Assembly: GCF_000143885.2 (NCBI RefSeq)
Contig: NC_018581.1
Span: 2,914,001-2,978,000 of the forward strand
Source: Gordonia sp. KTR9
Lineage (GTDB): Bacteria; Actinomycetota; Actinomycetes; Mycobacteriales; Mycobacteriaceae
DNA: 64,000 bases
Reading direction: 5' to 3'
Shown: positions 1 through 7,466 of the stretch, in pieces
Layout: every line of letters begins with the position of its first letter
Position numbering within the stretch: the first letter of the stretch is position 1
Position numbers and translations under genes: made by a program
The notes under the pieces: generated by a model
Databases searched by the model: none
Told to the model about the DNA's origin: nothing
What the model saw: only the letters and a program-made list of their open reading frames with translations

Positions 1-230
1 TCGACCGGTCGTGCGGCCCAGGCTTTCTGCACCGTGCGGGCGCGGTGCGCGGCGGCAACCACGTCGGCAGGCGTGCAATGCGGAACGGCACTGAGCACCC
101 CGCCGGTCATGGCGTTGGTGACCTCGAGGACAGCTTCGGGATCGGCTGCCTGCACCCGCCGGGTCAGGGCGTCGAGTCGGTTCGCGTCGATGCGACGGGT
201 GATGGTTGGGGTGACCACTGGGCTCCTCAT
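1..230 (-). CDS. Aldehyde dehydrogenase, N-terminal part (runs off the window)
   Basis: Only the first 76 codons are present; the gene continues past the left edge. The reading begins MRSPVVTPTITRRIDANRL and contains LEVTNAMTGGVLSAVPHCT, followed by a stretch ending HRARTVQKAWAARPV. This matches the start of NAD(P)-dependent aldehyde dehydrogenases, where a conserved helix of A-R-A-Q-W type precedes the Rossmann domain. Catalytic Cys and Glu lie outside the window. Its ATG overlaps the stop of the upstream acetoacetate-decarboxylase-like gene (ATGA), so the two are cotranscribed. Substrate cannot be told; succinate-semialdehyde or another short aldehyde is possible. Confidence 0.75.
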   Translation of the reverse strand, partial: MRSPVVTPTITRRIDANRLDALTRRVQAADPEAVLEVTNAMTGGVLSAVPHCTPADVVAAAHRARTVQKAWAARPV

Positions 231-1153
231 TTCGCGGGGACGGACACCGGGACGGGAATGTGCAGCGCGTTCTGGCACTCGGTGGCCACGTCCAGTCGCA
301 GCGGCTTGATGGGCGCCAGAGAGCGCACATCGTCGGCCAGACGGCCCGACCCCAACTCGAGGTTCACATCCCTGGGCAGCAGCTTGCTGCCCGCCGACAG
401 AGTGTTGGTCTGGCTGAGTGTCGCGTGCCAGGCACCTTCGAGCTGCGTGTAGGAGACCAGCGTGGACACATTGGTGCCGCTGGGAAACGTCTTCTGTTGC
501 GGGGTGGGCACCGTCAGCGCGATGTCGGTGCCACCGTCGTCGTTGGCCACTCGTCCGGTCACCCGCCGGTGGTCTATGTCGACGTCGATGTCGGTGACCC
601 ACTTCGGAAAGCCGTAACCATCATGACCACGTACCTGCGCGATCTCAGTGTTGACCGGCAACGACAGGACGTAGGCGTGCATCGAGTCGTTGGCCAGCGC
701 CGTCAGGGCGTCGACGGTTCCCAGGCCGCCGTGGCGCGCGGGCCGGACCGCGATACCGACGGTGGCCTCGGTGTAGAAATCGATGTCGCACACGTCGTAC
801 CGGAAGAACACCACCGAAAACAGTCCGAGCCCCGGAGCGATCTGCAACGGATCGAGCTCATCCGGCAGCCGGGAGCGCAGCGCCTTCATCGGAGCGACAT
901 AGACGATCTGTGCCCGAGACATCGAGTAGTAGAAGTTCGGGGTCCGGGTCGGCCCGATCGCCGACTGCACCTCGGTCTTCGGCAGAGCCCGGAAGAAATC
1001 GACACTCCGCACGCGCGGGTCCCCGGCCACCTCGTCGAGATCGGTGTTCATCCGGTAGCGGTCGTACAGCCCGCCCTTCGGCACGCTGACGGTACGGCCG
1101 CCGAGGTCGACCTCGACCACCTCGATGTTCGGCCCGGCCTTCGACGATGTCAT
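227..1153 (-). CDS. Acetoacetate decarboxylase family protein
   Basis: 308 residues, slightly longer than classical acetoacetate decarboxylase (about 245-265). The hallmark is the segment with GYGFPKWVTDIDVD near residue 180; the Lys there is the candidate Schiff-base residue of the family. The N-terminal half carries PNFYYSMSRAQIVYV and FFRYDVCDIDFYTEATVGI, typical of the beta-barrel fold. Known members decarboxylate acetoacetate, but many actinobacterial homologues sit in other pathways and are only ADC-like by fold. It is the first gene of an operon with the aldehyde dehydrogenase (4-nt overlap) and diverges from a TetR regulator, the probable controller. A small keto-acid substrate is inferred. 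Confidence 0.75.
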   Translation of the reverse strand: MTSSKAGPNIEVVEVDLGGRTVSVPKGGLYDRYRMNTDLDEVAGDPRVRSVDFFRALPKTEVQSAIGPTRTPNFYYSMSRAQIVYVAPMKALRSRLPDELDPLQIAPGLGLFSVVFFRYDVCDIDFYTEATVGIAVRPARHGGLGTVDALTALANDSMHAYVLSLPVNTEIAQVRGHDGYGFPKWVTDIDVDIDHRRVTGRVANDDGGTDIALTVPTPQQKTFPSGTNVSTLVSYTQLEGAWHATLSQTNTLSAGSKLLPRDVNLELGSGRLADDVRSLAPIKPLRLDVATECQNALHIPVPVSVPAK

Positions 1154-1173
1154 GGCAACTCCCTAGAATGTGT

Positions 1174-1204
1174 ACATTGCTCACATCAGGGTAGAGTGCA
1201 ATGT
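1174..1204. promoter_or_regulatory. Inverted repeat in the ADC/TetR divergent region (candidate operator)
   Basis: ACATTGC (1174-1180) and GCAATGT (1198-1204) form a perfect 7-bp inverted repeat with a 17-bp spacer, 20 bp upstream of the decarboxylase start and within the region shared with the TetR gene. A second imperfect symmetry, TGTG-N9-CACA, lies at 1169-1185. TetR regulators usually bind such elements in divergent promoters. Binding is inferred. Confidence 0.4.
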
Positions 1205-1334
1205 GTGCAGCGTCAACATAGTCCGGCCGCAGACCCAGCCGCCCGCATCGGCGGCCTGCCCCAGAGCGGATCACCGGCCCCATGACGACGACAATCAAGA
1301 CCCGAGCACAATGACTATGAAAGGAGGACCGGCA

Positions 1335-1925
1335 ATGCCCGCGAGTACCAAGAAGAGCTACCACCACGGCGATTTGCGTGCCGCGCTGCTCACGACAGCG
1401 ATGCGCATGCTCGAGCGCGGCGAATCATTCTCCATTCGCGCGGTCGCCCGCGAGGCCGGCGTCTCCGCTACCGCGCCATACCGACACTTCCCGGACCGCG
1501 ACGCCCTGGAGTCCGCCCTGGCAGCTCAGGGATTGCGGGATCTGAAGACAGATCTGTCCCGCGATCGCGACCTCCCGGACACTGTGGAACAACTTGCCGA
1601 CCTCGGTGCTGCCTATGTCGAATTCGCACTGCGCCGCCCCGCGCTGTTTCGACTGATGTTCGGCAACGAATGCGATCACGAGAGCGACGAGCGTGTCGCC
1701 GCCGCAGCGGCGGTACACGAGCTGCTGGCGGCAGCCATCACCGGCGTCTTTCCCGATTCCGACCCGATCGACCTCGCCCTCGGCGGCTGGGGCTTGGTGC
1801 ACGGCATGGCCTGCCTTTATCTGGACCGTAAGCTCGCCAGCCCTTCGATCGACGACACCGTCGCCCAGGTGCGCTCGTCCCTCATCGCCGTTCTCGCGGC
1901 CCAGCCAGGAACCGACCAGCGCTGA
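1335..1925 (+). CDS. TetR/AcrR family transcriptional regulator
   Basis: 196 residues, normal for TetR. The N-terminal helix-turn-helix is at about residues 32-55 (SIRAVAREAGVSATAPYRHF), with the characteristic tyrosine and following phenylalanine. The C-terminal part (AYVEFALRRPALFRLMFG) resembles the WHG/TetR_C_33 ligand domain. Start chosen at the ATG at 1335 because AAGGAGG lies 7 nt upstream (1321-1327); an in-frame ATG at 1170 would run through the promoter region. It is transcribed away from the acetoacetate-decarboxylase-like/aldehyde dehydrogenase operon and is probably its repressor. The inducer is unknown. Confidence 0.88.
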   Translation: MPASTKKSYHHGDLRAALLTTAMRMLERGESFSIRAVAREAGVSATAPYRHFPDRDALESALAAQGLRDLKTDLSRDRDLPDTVEQLADLGAAYVEFALRRPALFRLMFGNECDHESDERVAAAAAVHELLAAAITGVFPDSDPIDLALGGWGLVHGMACLYLDRKLASPSIDDTVAQVRSSLIAVLAAQPGTDQR

Positions 1926-1947
1926 CCCCTCCCCTGTGCACGACTCA

Positions 1948-1976
1948 TTGACTCTCCCGGACATCGGCGTTAGCCT
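1948..1976 (+). promoter_or_regulatory. Candidate sigma-70-type promoter for the hydrolase
   Basis: TTGACT (1948-1953), a 17-bp spacer and TAGCCT (1971-1976) precede the alpha/beta hydrolase by about 70 bp. A small inverted repeat ATGTA-N9-TACAT (1979-1997) lies at the expected transcription start and could be an operator. The -10 match is only partial. Confidence 0.4.
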
Positions 1977-2045
1977 CCATGTAAGCGCTGCATACATTTG
2001 AGCGTGTCCGACTCTCGAAGTGCCCAGCACACGGAGGAGACGATT

Positions 2046-3014
2046 GTGACCGAGCTGCCACCCCCGATAGACCCCGTTCTCGAACCCGAGGCGAAGCAGT
2101 TGTGCGAACAGACCGACCCGCATCCCCGGATCTATGAGGTTGCGCCGGAAGAGGGCCGAAAGATTCTCTCCGACTTGCAAAGTGGTGAGGACGTCGAGCG
2201 CCCGGAAGTCGACGAGGAATGGGTCGACGTCGACGCCGGCGAGTGGGGAACCGTCCGCACCCGCATCATTCGCCCCACGGGAGCCGCCGGTCCGCTGCCG
2301 GTGGTGTTCTACATCCACGGAGCGGGATGGGTATTCGGTGACGAACACACCCACGACCGCTTGTTCCGCGAACTCACGGTCGGTGCCGGGGCGGCCGGGG
2401 TGTTCCCGGTCTATGACCGGGCTCCGGAGAAGGGCTACCCCACCCAGGTCGAGCAGAACTACGCCGTGGGCCAGTGGGTGCTCGAGCACGGCGCCGAACA
2501 CGGCCTGGACACCTCCCGGATCGCGGTCACCGGCGAATCGGTCGGCGGGTGCATGTCTGCGGTGTTCGCAATGATGAACAAAGACCGCGGCGGCATCGAC
2601 CTCAAAGCCCAGGTGCTGCTTTATCCCGTCACCGACGCCGGATTCGATACCCCGTCCTACCTCCAGTTCGCCGAGGGATACTACCTGACCCGCGATGGCA
2701 TGCAATGGTTCTGGGACGCCTACACCACCGACCCGGCACAACGTGCCGAAAAATACGCCTCTCCCCTGCAGGCCTCGCTCGAGGACCTCACAGGACTTCC
2801 ACCGACACTGGTGATCACCGACGAGGCCGACGTCCTTCGCGACGAGGGTGAGCAGTACGCCAACAAGCTGCGCGAAGCCGGAGTCGACGTCACGTCGGTC
2901 AGGATCGCCGGCATGGTCCACGACTTCCTACTCCTCGACAGTCTGCGAAACACCAAGGGCGCAAACGTCGCGCGACATCTCGCGATCGATGCCCTGAGGA
3001 CCGCTTTGCAGTAG
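2046..3014 (+). CDS. Alpha/beta hydrolase, hormone-sensitive-lipase-like esterase
   Basis: 322 residues. The oxyanion-hole motif is HGAG at residues 91-94 (HGAGWVFGD), the nucleophile elbow is GESVGG with Ser165, and the acid and base are probably Asp262 (EADVL) and His292 (GMVHDF). This order and the HGGG-type motif place it in the HSL/family IV esterases, which hydrolyse short-chain esters or amides in the cytoplasm. Start chosen at GTG 2046 since GGAGGA ends 7 nt upstream; the longer reading starts in the promoter. It is followed 94 bp downstream by a DJ-1-like gene on the same strand, possibly cotranscribed. Confidence 0.85.
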   Translation: MTELPPPIDPVLEPEAKQLCEQTDPHPRIYEVAPEEGRKILSDLQSGEDVERPEVDEEWVDVDAGEWGTVRTRIIRPTGAAGPLPVVFYIHGAGWVFGDEHTHDRLFRELTVGAGAAGVFPVYDRAPEKGYPTQVEQNYAVGQWVLEHGAEHGLDTSRIAVTGESVGGCMSAVFAMMNKDRGGIDLKAQVLLYPVTDAGFDTPSYLQFAEGYYLTRDGMQWFWDAYTTDPAQRAEKYASPLQASLEDLTGLPPTLVITDEADVLRDEGEQYANKLREAGVDVTSVRIAGMVHDFLLLDSLRNTKGANVARHLAIDALRTALQ

Positions 3015-3108
3015 CCACGGTCGCGGAGATGACCCGGCTCGGAAGAGATCCGCTGCCTGGAAGGGCGTCGCCGACCTGCCACCACCACGAATCGAAGGAA
3101 GGGCACGC

Positions 3109-3792
3109 ATGCCCACACGAATCCTGAACGTCGTCACCAACGTCGGTCACTACGATGACCCCGAACACCCGACCGGCCTGTGGCTCTCCGAACTCACCCA
3201 CGCCTGGCATGTCTTCGAAGAGCACGGCTTCGAACAAACCCTGGTGAGCCCGCAGGGTGGCGCCGTACCGCTGGAGCCTCGCGCCCTGAAGTTCCCCAAC
3301 TACGACAAGACTGCCAAGGCCTGGCGCGCCAACCCAGCCAAGATGGCGCTCCTGGAGAACACCAAGCACCCCGACGACATCAACTCCGCCGATTACGATG
3401 CGATCTTCTTCACCGGTGGCCACGCGGTCATGTACGACTTCCCCGACAGCCCTGGCCTGCAACGCATCACCCGCGAGATCTACGAGCGCGGCGGCATCGT
3501 CTCCTCGGTCTGCCACGGTTACTGCGGCCTGCTCAACACTCGACTATCCGACGGCTCGTACCTGATCGCCGGCAAGAAGATGACCGGATTCGCCTGGCAG
3601 GAAGAGAAACTGGCGCGAGTCGACAAGCTTGTCCCGTACAACGCCGAAGAGGCTGCCAAGGAGCGTGGTGCTCTCTACGAGAAGGCCAAGCTCCCGTTCG
3701 TCTCCTACGCCGTCGTCGACGGCACCCTCGTCACCGGCCAGAATCCAGGTTCCGCCAAAGAAACCGCAAAGAAGGTGGCTGCCCTCCTCTGA
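3109..3792 (+). CDS. DJ-1/PfpI superfamily protein, Hsp31-like (glyoxalase III/protein deglycase type)
   Basis: 227 residues with a type-1 glutamine-amidotransferase-like fold. The nucleophile elbow is VCHG with Cys135-His136, and Glu28 (GLWLSELTH) is placed as in Hsp31 and DJ-1 relatives. FFTGGHAVMYDFPD around residue 100 is characteristic of the Hsp31/YhbO-like glyoxalase III clade. Family members convert methylglyoxal to lactate or repair glycated proteins; some have only chaperone or hydrolase activity. A GAAGGA Shine-Dalgarno sequence precedes the ATG. It follows the esterase gene and converges with the ECF41 sigma factor gene. Confidence 0.82.
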   Translation: MPTRILNVVTNVGHYDDPEHPTGLWLSELTHAWHVFEEHGFEQTLVSPQGGAVPLEPRALKFPNYDKTAKAWRANPAKMALLENTKHPDDINSADYDAIFFTGGHAVMYDFPDSPGLQRITREIYERGGIVSSVCHGYCGLLNTRLSDGSYLIAGKKMTGFAWQEEKLARVDKLVPYNAEEAAKERGALYEKAKLPFVSYAVVDGTLVTGQNPGSAKETAKKVAALL

Positions 3793-3861
3793 CATCGGCG
3801 CCCACTGTGCTGACCCTGCCACGCACTGCCATGGCTCTCGGCCACCACCGGGTCCACCGTG

Positions 3862-4767
3862 TCACCGTGCAAGTGTCCGCGGCTGCTCGACCCCGCCGAG
3901 CTTGTCGGGATTGCGCATCGCGTAGACGTGTTCGATCACGCCGTCGACGATGTGGAATGTGAACGCACCCTGGAGTTTTGCATCGAAGTACACGAGCATT
4001 CCCGGCTCGTGGTTGAATACGGCCGCCTCAACCCGGTAATCGTCGACAGTGGTCCCGAGCCGCGCGAACCCGGCGAGCAGGCGCGCCACCGGCAGCGCGC
4101 CTTGAACGGGTCGTTTGACCGCGGTGGCCTTGCCGTCGCTGTCGGCGGTGAACACCACATCGGGGGCGAGCATCGCCATGAGAGGCTCGATCTCCCCAGA
4201 CTGGGCGGCGGCCAGGAACTCCGCCACGACCGCGCCGGCGCGCTGCGCATCGACCTGTTCGAAACGCGGCCGGCGCGACTCGACATGCGCCCGTGCGCGG
4301 TGCGCGATCTGGCGAACTGCGGCAGCGGACTTCGAGACCATCGTCCCGATCTCGTTGTGGGAGAAGCCGAAGACCTCACGCAGGACGAATACCGCACGCT
4401 CGTCGGGGTTCAGGGATTCGAGCACCACCAGCATCGCCGTGGACACCGACTCGGCAAGTACGACGTCGTCGGCCAGATCGCGGTCATCGAGCAGGATCGG
4501 CTCCGGGAGCCACGGTCCGACATACTCCTCCCGCCGCCGCGACCGGGACCTCAGGGCGTTGAGCGCCTGGCGCGTGACGATCTTGGCGAGGTAGGCCTTC
4601 GGGTCGACGACATCGTCGTCGTCGACCCGGGCCCACCTCAGGTAGCTCTCCTGCAGGACGTCGTCCGCGTCGGCCGCGGACCCGACGATCTCGTAGGCGA
4701 CGGTGAACAGCAGCGGCCGAAGCTCGGCAAAACACATTGCACGACGGTCGGACTCGCTGACGGGCAT
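3862..4767 (-). CDS. sigJ: ECF41-family RNA polymerase sigma factor with SnoaL-like C-terminal domain (SigJ-like)
   Basis: 301 residues, longer than ordinary ECF sigma factors because of a fused C-terminal domain. Sigma-2 lies at about 12-75, sigma-4 at about 110-160 with helix-turn-helix GFSHNEIGTMVSKSAAAVRQ, and a SnoaL/NTF2-like domain at about 175-285. ECF41 signatures are visible: WLPEP (86-90) between the sigma domains, a DSDGK variant (209-213) of the DGGGK motif, and NPDKL (286-290) near the end. In this group the C-terminal domain, not an anti-sigma factor, tunes activity. It is the second gene behind an oxidoreductase, the classic ECF41 partner. Start at 4767 has GGAG 5 nt upstream; ATG 4785 is the alternative. 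Confidence 0.9.
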   Translation of the reverse strand: MPVSESDRRAMCFAELRPLLFTVAYEIVGSAADADDVLQESYLRWARVDDDDVVDPKAYLAKIVTRQALNALRSRSRRREEYVGPWLPEPILLDDRDLADDVVLAESVSTAMLVVLESLNPDERAVFVLREVFGFSHNEIGTMVSKSAAAVRQIAHRARAHVESRRPRFEQVDAQRAGAVVAEFLAAAQSGEIEPLMAMLAPDVVFTADSDGKATAVKRPVQGALPVARLLAGFARLGTTVDDYRVEAAVFNHEPGMLVYFDAKLQGAFTFHIVDGVIEHVYAMRNPDKLGGVEQPRTLAR

Positions 4768-4796
4768 GTTCACTCCGCTCCTCATCGTCCTGCCGG

Positions 4797-6011
4797 TCAG
4801 CGCGCGACCGGTTCGGGTTCGGTTGACGTCACCTTCGCCCCACCGAACCAGCTGAACCTACCGGGCCGAGCGGCCTCACGCCGGATGTTCTCCACCGTTC
4901 CGCGACACACCAGCTCCTTCGCCCAGGCCGCAACGCGACCGGTCACGACCGCTCGCGCAGGCGAATCGTCGCGGTGCGTGAACTGCAGGGTGGCGGCGTG
5001 GCGACCGACGCTGGCGCACTGCGCGACAAAACCCTGGTCGGCAGCGTTCGGCTGCTCACCGCCGATCTTCGCGAGGACGGCATCGGCAGCCTGAGCACCG
5101 AGCGGCTCGGCGGCCTGGCAACTCATCCGCAATCTCATGCCCTCGACCGCAACCGCATCCCCGGCGCCGACGATCCGGTCGTCACCGACGGCAACCAGGG
5201 TCGCATCGGTGCGCAACCGGCCGATCTCGTCGACGACCAGACCGCTGTCGGCGGCCAACTCGGGAGCCTCGAAACCCGTGGCGAGAATCGTTGCCGCGCT
5301 CGACAAGACCATCCGTTGGCCGTCGATCTCGACGCTGACGGTCCGCTCCCCCACCTCGACGGCGCGTCCCCGGTCCACGACGTCGACACCCAGTCGGTTC
5401 AGTTGCGTCCGCGTGGCGCGCCGGGCCCGGGCGCTCACCGAGGTCGCGATCCCCCCGCCGCCGACCAGCCGGACATCGTGTCCGGTCTCGGCGAGTTCGG
5501 CAGCTAACTCGACTCCGGTGAGTCCCCCGCCGACGACCGTGATCATGTCATTCGCCGCGAGGCCCTCGACGCGTTCCCGTATCCGTTGTGCGCCCGTCCA
5601 ATCGGCGATGGACAGGGCATGGTCCGCCGCTCCCGGGATCTCCGGAGTGCGACGGCGGGTCCCGATCGCATAGATCAGGTAGTCGTAGTCGAGACAAGCC
5701 CCCGAGGCGAGCTGCACCCGGCGCCCGCGCACGTCGATGCGCACGGCGGTGTCGACGAGGACGCGCACGTCGTCGGCCAGCACGTCGTCGAAACCGACCT
5801 TCGGATCACCGGTACCCGATACGAACTGATGTAACCGTATGCGCTGCACGAAGAACGGCTGCGGATTCACGACCGTGACGTCGACAGCGGGATTCCGCCG
5901 GAGCCGGTTGGCCGCCATCGCGCCGGCGTAGCCCGCGCCGAGGACGACAACGTGCGTCCGATGCCCGTTGGCGTTCGTGTCGTCGAATCCGATGATGTCG
6001 GTGGTGTTCAT
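4797..6011 (-). CDS. FAD-dependent NAD(P)H oxidoreductase (NDH-2-like), ECF41 partner
   Basis: 404 residues. The N-terminal FAD Rossmann motif VVVLGAGYAGAMAAN is at about residue 22, and a second NAD(P)-binding GxGxxG motif (VVGGGLTGVELAAELAE) is near 170. YLIYAIGTRRRTPEIPG is typical of the pyridine nucleotide-disulfide/NDH-2 family. No C-terminal membrane helix is obvious, so it is probably soluble or peripheral. ECF41 sigma genes are typically next to a carboxymuconolactone decarboxylase, oxidoreductase or epimerase gene, which are their targets; this is the oxidoreductase case. GGAAGG precedes the ATG. The sigma gene follows after about 30 bp, so the operon should be autoregulated. Confidence 0.85.
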   Translation of the reverse strand: MNTTDIIGFDDTNANGHRTHVVVLGAGYAGAMAANRLRRNPAVDVTVVNPQPFFVQRIRLHQFVSGTGDPKVGFDDVLADDVRVLVDTAVRIDVRGRRVQLASGACLDYDYLIYAIGTRRRTPEIPGAADHALSIADWTGAQRIRERVEGLAANDMITVVGGGLTGVELAAELAETGHDVRLVGGGGIATSVSARARRATRTQLNRLGVDVVDRGRAVEVGERTVSVEIDGQRMVLSSAATILATGFEAPELAADSGLVVDEIGRLRTDATLVAVGDDRIVGAGDAVAVEGMRLRMSCQAAEPLGAQAADAVLAKIGGEQPNAADQGFVAQCASVGRHAATLQFTHRDDSPARAVVTGRVAAWAKELVCRGTVENIRREAARPGRFSWFGGAKVTSTEPEPVAR

Positions 6012-6052
6012 GGTCCTGCCTTCCGTCGGGTGTTCGAGGTGGTCATCCTCGA

Positions 6053-6079
6053 GACACCGACGGTGTCGCGAATGTGACA
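6053..6079 (-). promoter_or_regulatory. Putative ECF41 target promoter upstream of the oxidoreductase
   Basis: On the minus strand TGTCACA (6079-6073), a 16-nt spacer and TGTC (6056-6053) lie 42 bp before the oxidoreductase ATG. The ECF41 consensus as I recall it is TGTCACA followed by about 16 nt and CGTC; the -35 is a full match and the -10 matches 3 of 4. A second CGTC lies 10 nt after the -35 but is too close. Confidence 0.7.
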
Positions 6080-6137
6080 GCTACGCGACATCGCGGACCG
6101 CACTGAGTCGGACGCGCGGCGACCACGCGCTGACGGG

Positions 6138-6983
6138 TTACACATCTTCGGGGAAGTCCGCGTCCCTGGAGAGGTCCTCGTTGGCTCGGATGTCTGTCAA
6201 CGCCGCTTCCAGCGTGTCGGTCACGGCATCAAAACCGTCACTACCCAGAATCAACCGGCGGGGAGGCTGGTCCTGGTCGATGGCAGCGATCACCGCACGG
6301 GCGCCGCGTCGCGGGTCGCCGGGTTGTCTACCGTCCATGTCCACGAACGCTGCGCGGATCTGCTCGAGCATCTCGTGGTACTCCGGAATCGGCTCCGACA
6401 CCGGCTCGTCGGCGAAGCCGGCGTAGGCGTTCGTGCGGAATGCTCCTGGTTCGACTGCCAGCACCGAGATCCCCTGCGCCACGACCTCCTCGCGGAGCGC
6501 CTCGGTGACGGCTTCGATGGCGAACTTCGTCGCGCTGTAGTAGCCGAAGCCGGTCGCCGCGACAAGCCCCGCCACCGAGCTCACGTTGACGATCCATCCG
6601 TCGCCGCGGGCACGCATGGCCGGCAGTACGGCGCGCGTCACGGAGAGCACTGCGAAGAAGTTCAGCTCGAACATCGCCCGCATCGACGATTCGTCCATAC
6701 CCTCGATCGATCCGAACCAGCCGCGGCCGGCGCTGTTGATCAGCACGTCGATACCGCCGAAGTGCTCCTCGGCTGCACCCACCGCTCGCTGCACCTGCGC
6801 GGGATCGGTGACATCGAGCGGTACGACGAGCACGCGGTCTCCGAACTGCTCGGCCCACGTCACCAACTCGTGCGGACGCCGGGACGTGAGCACAACGCGG
6901 CCCCCCGCCTCGAGTGCCGCTTCGGCGAACGCAACCCCGAACCCACCGGGTGTGCCCCCGGTGATGAACCAACGCCGCGTCAT
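6138..6983 (-). CDS. Short-chain dehydrogenase/reductase
   Basis: 281 residues, classical SDR. The cofactor motif is ITGGTPGGFG at residues 7-16, a variant of TGxxxGxG. NSAGRG near 87 replaces the usual NNAG, and YSATK (about 152-156) carries the catalytic Tyr and Lys, with the active-site Ser in NVSSVAG. Such proteins reduce carbonyls or oxidise alcohols with NAD(P)(H). The extended C-terminus (about 190-281) resembles actinobacterial oxidoreductases of unassigned substrate. It overlaps the upstream SnoaL-like gene by 4 nt (ATGA) and is therefore expressed from the MerR-type promoter at 7325-7355. Confidence 0.85.
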   Translation of the reverse strand: MTRRWFITGGTPGGFGVAFAEAALEAGGRVVLTSRRPHELVTWAEQFGDRVLVVPLDVTDPAQVQRAVGAAEEHFGGIDVLINSAGRGWFGSIEGMDESSMRAMFELNFFAVLSVTRAVLPAMRARGDGWIVNVSSVAGLVAATGFGYYSATKFAIEAVTEALREEVVAQGISVLAVEPGAFRTNAYAGFADEPVSEPIPEYHEMLEQIRAAFVDMDGRQPGDPRRGARAVIAAIDQDQPPRRLILGSDGFDAVTDTLEAALTDIRANEDLSRDADFPEDV

Positions 6984-7318
6984 GGCTCGATCACCAACCG
7001 GCTGATCAGCGCGTCGCGCAACGTGAAGCGGTAGTGCAGGTCGACGACGCCGCCCGGGAAGTCACCCTGCAGGCGCTGCCCGACGTCGACGATCCCAGCG
7101 GTCGTGGTTGCGCCGGTGAACTCGGACGTATAGGTGTACTCGCTGACCGAGTCGGCCAGCCATGCTTCGATCTCATCCCGGCCCCGGTAGTCGCGGCCGT
7201 CGTCGGTCACGACGGCATCGGCGGCGAACGCGGCGGACGCACGGTCGTCCTCTCGGGCGTCGAGCGCGGTCATGAACGTCTTTATGGTGTCCGGGAGAGC
7301 ATCCCATTCTGTGGTCAT
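6980..7318 (-). CDS. SnoaL-like / NTF2-fold small protein
   Basis: 112 residues matching the SnoaL_2 type of cone-shaped domain: an N-terminal helix (TIKTFMTALDAREDD), ADAVVTDDGRDYRGRDEIEAWL in the middle, and a final strand pair. Proteins of this fold act as small isomerases, hydrolases or binding domains, and function cannot be given. It is the first gene of a two-gene operon with the SDR and diverges from the MerR gene. The mapped promoter puts the transcription start almost at the ATG, so the mRNA may be leaderless; no Shine-Dalgarno sequence precedes it. Confidence 0.8.
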   Translation of the reverse strand: MTTEWDALPDTIKTFMTALDAREDDRASAAFAADAVVTDDGRDYRGRDEIEAWLADSVSEYTYTSEFTGATTTAGIVDVGQRLQGDFPGGVVDLHYRFTLRDALISRLVIEP

Positions 7319-7324
7319 GACCCA

Positions 7325-7355
7325 ACGATGGAGTTTCCCCCTACGGGAAAGTCAA
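7325..7355 (-). promoter_or_regulatory. MerR-type promoter/operator for the SnoaL-SDR operon
   Basis: Minus strand: TTGACT (7355-7350), a 19-bp spacer containing the quasi-palindrome TTCCCGTAGGGGGAA, then CATCGT (7330-7325) as a weak -10. The over-long 19-bp spacer with a dyad inside it is the hallmark of MerR-activated promoters. The same half-sites recur in the divergent promoter at 7393. Confidence 0.7.
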
Positions 7356-7392
7356 CTGTGAACGCCGCAGTTCGTCGGACTGCACCGACATG

Positions 7393-7423
7393 TTGACCTT
7401 CCCCCAGGGGCAGACTGCAGGAT
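7393..7423 (+). promoter_or_regulatory. MerR-type promoter/operator for the regulator gene
   Basis: TTGACC (7393-7398), a 19-bp spacer with the partial dyad TTCCCCCAGGGGCAGA, and CAGGAT (7418-7423). The spacing and half-sites mirror the promoter of the divergent SnoaL-SDR operon, which suggests that one regulator binds both and controls itself. Confidence 0.65.
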
Positions 7424-7466
7424 GCCCTCGAGTGGTAACACGCGCGACGGATCACAGGAGGACGCG

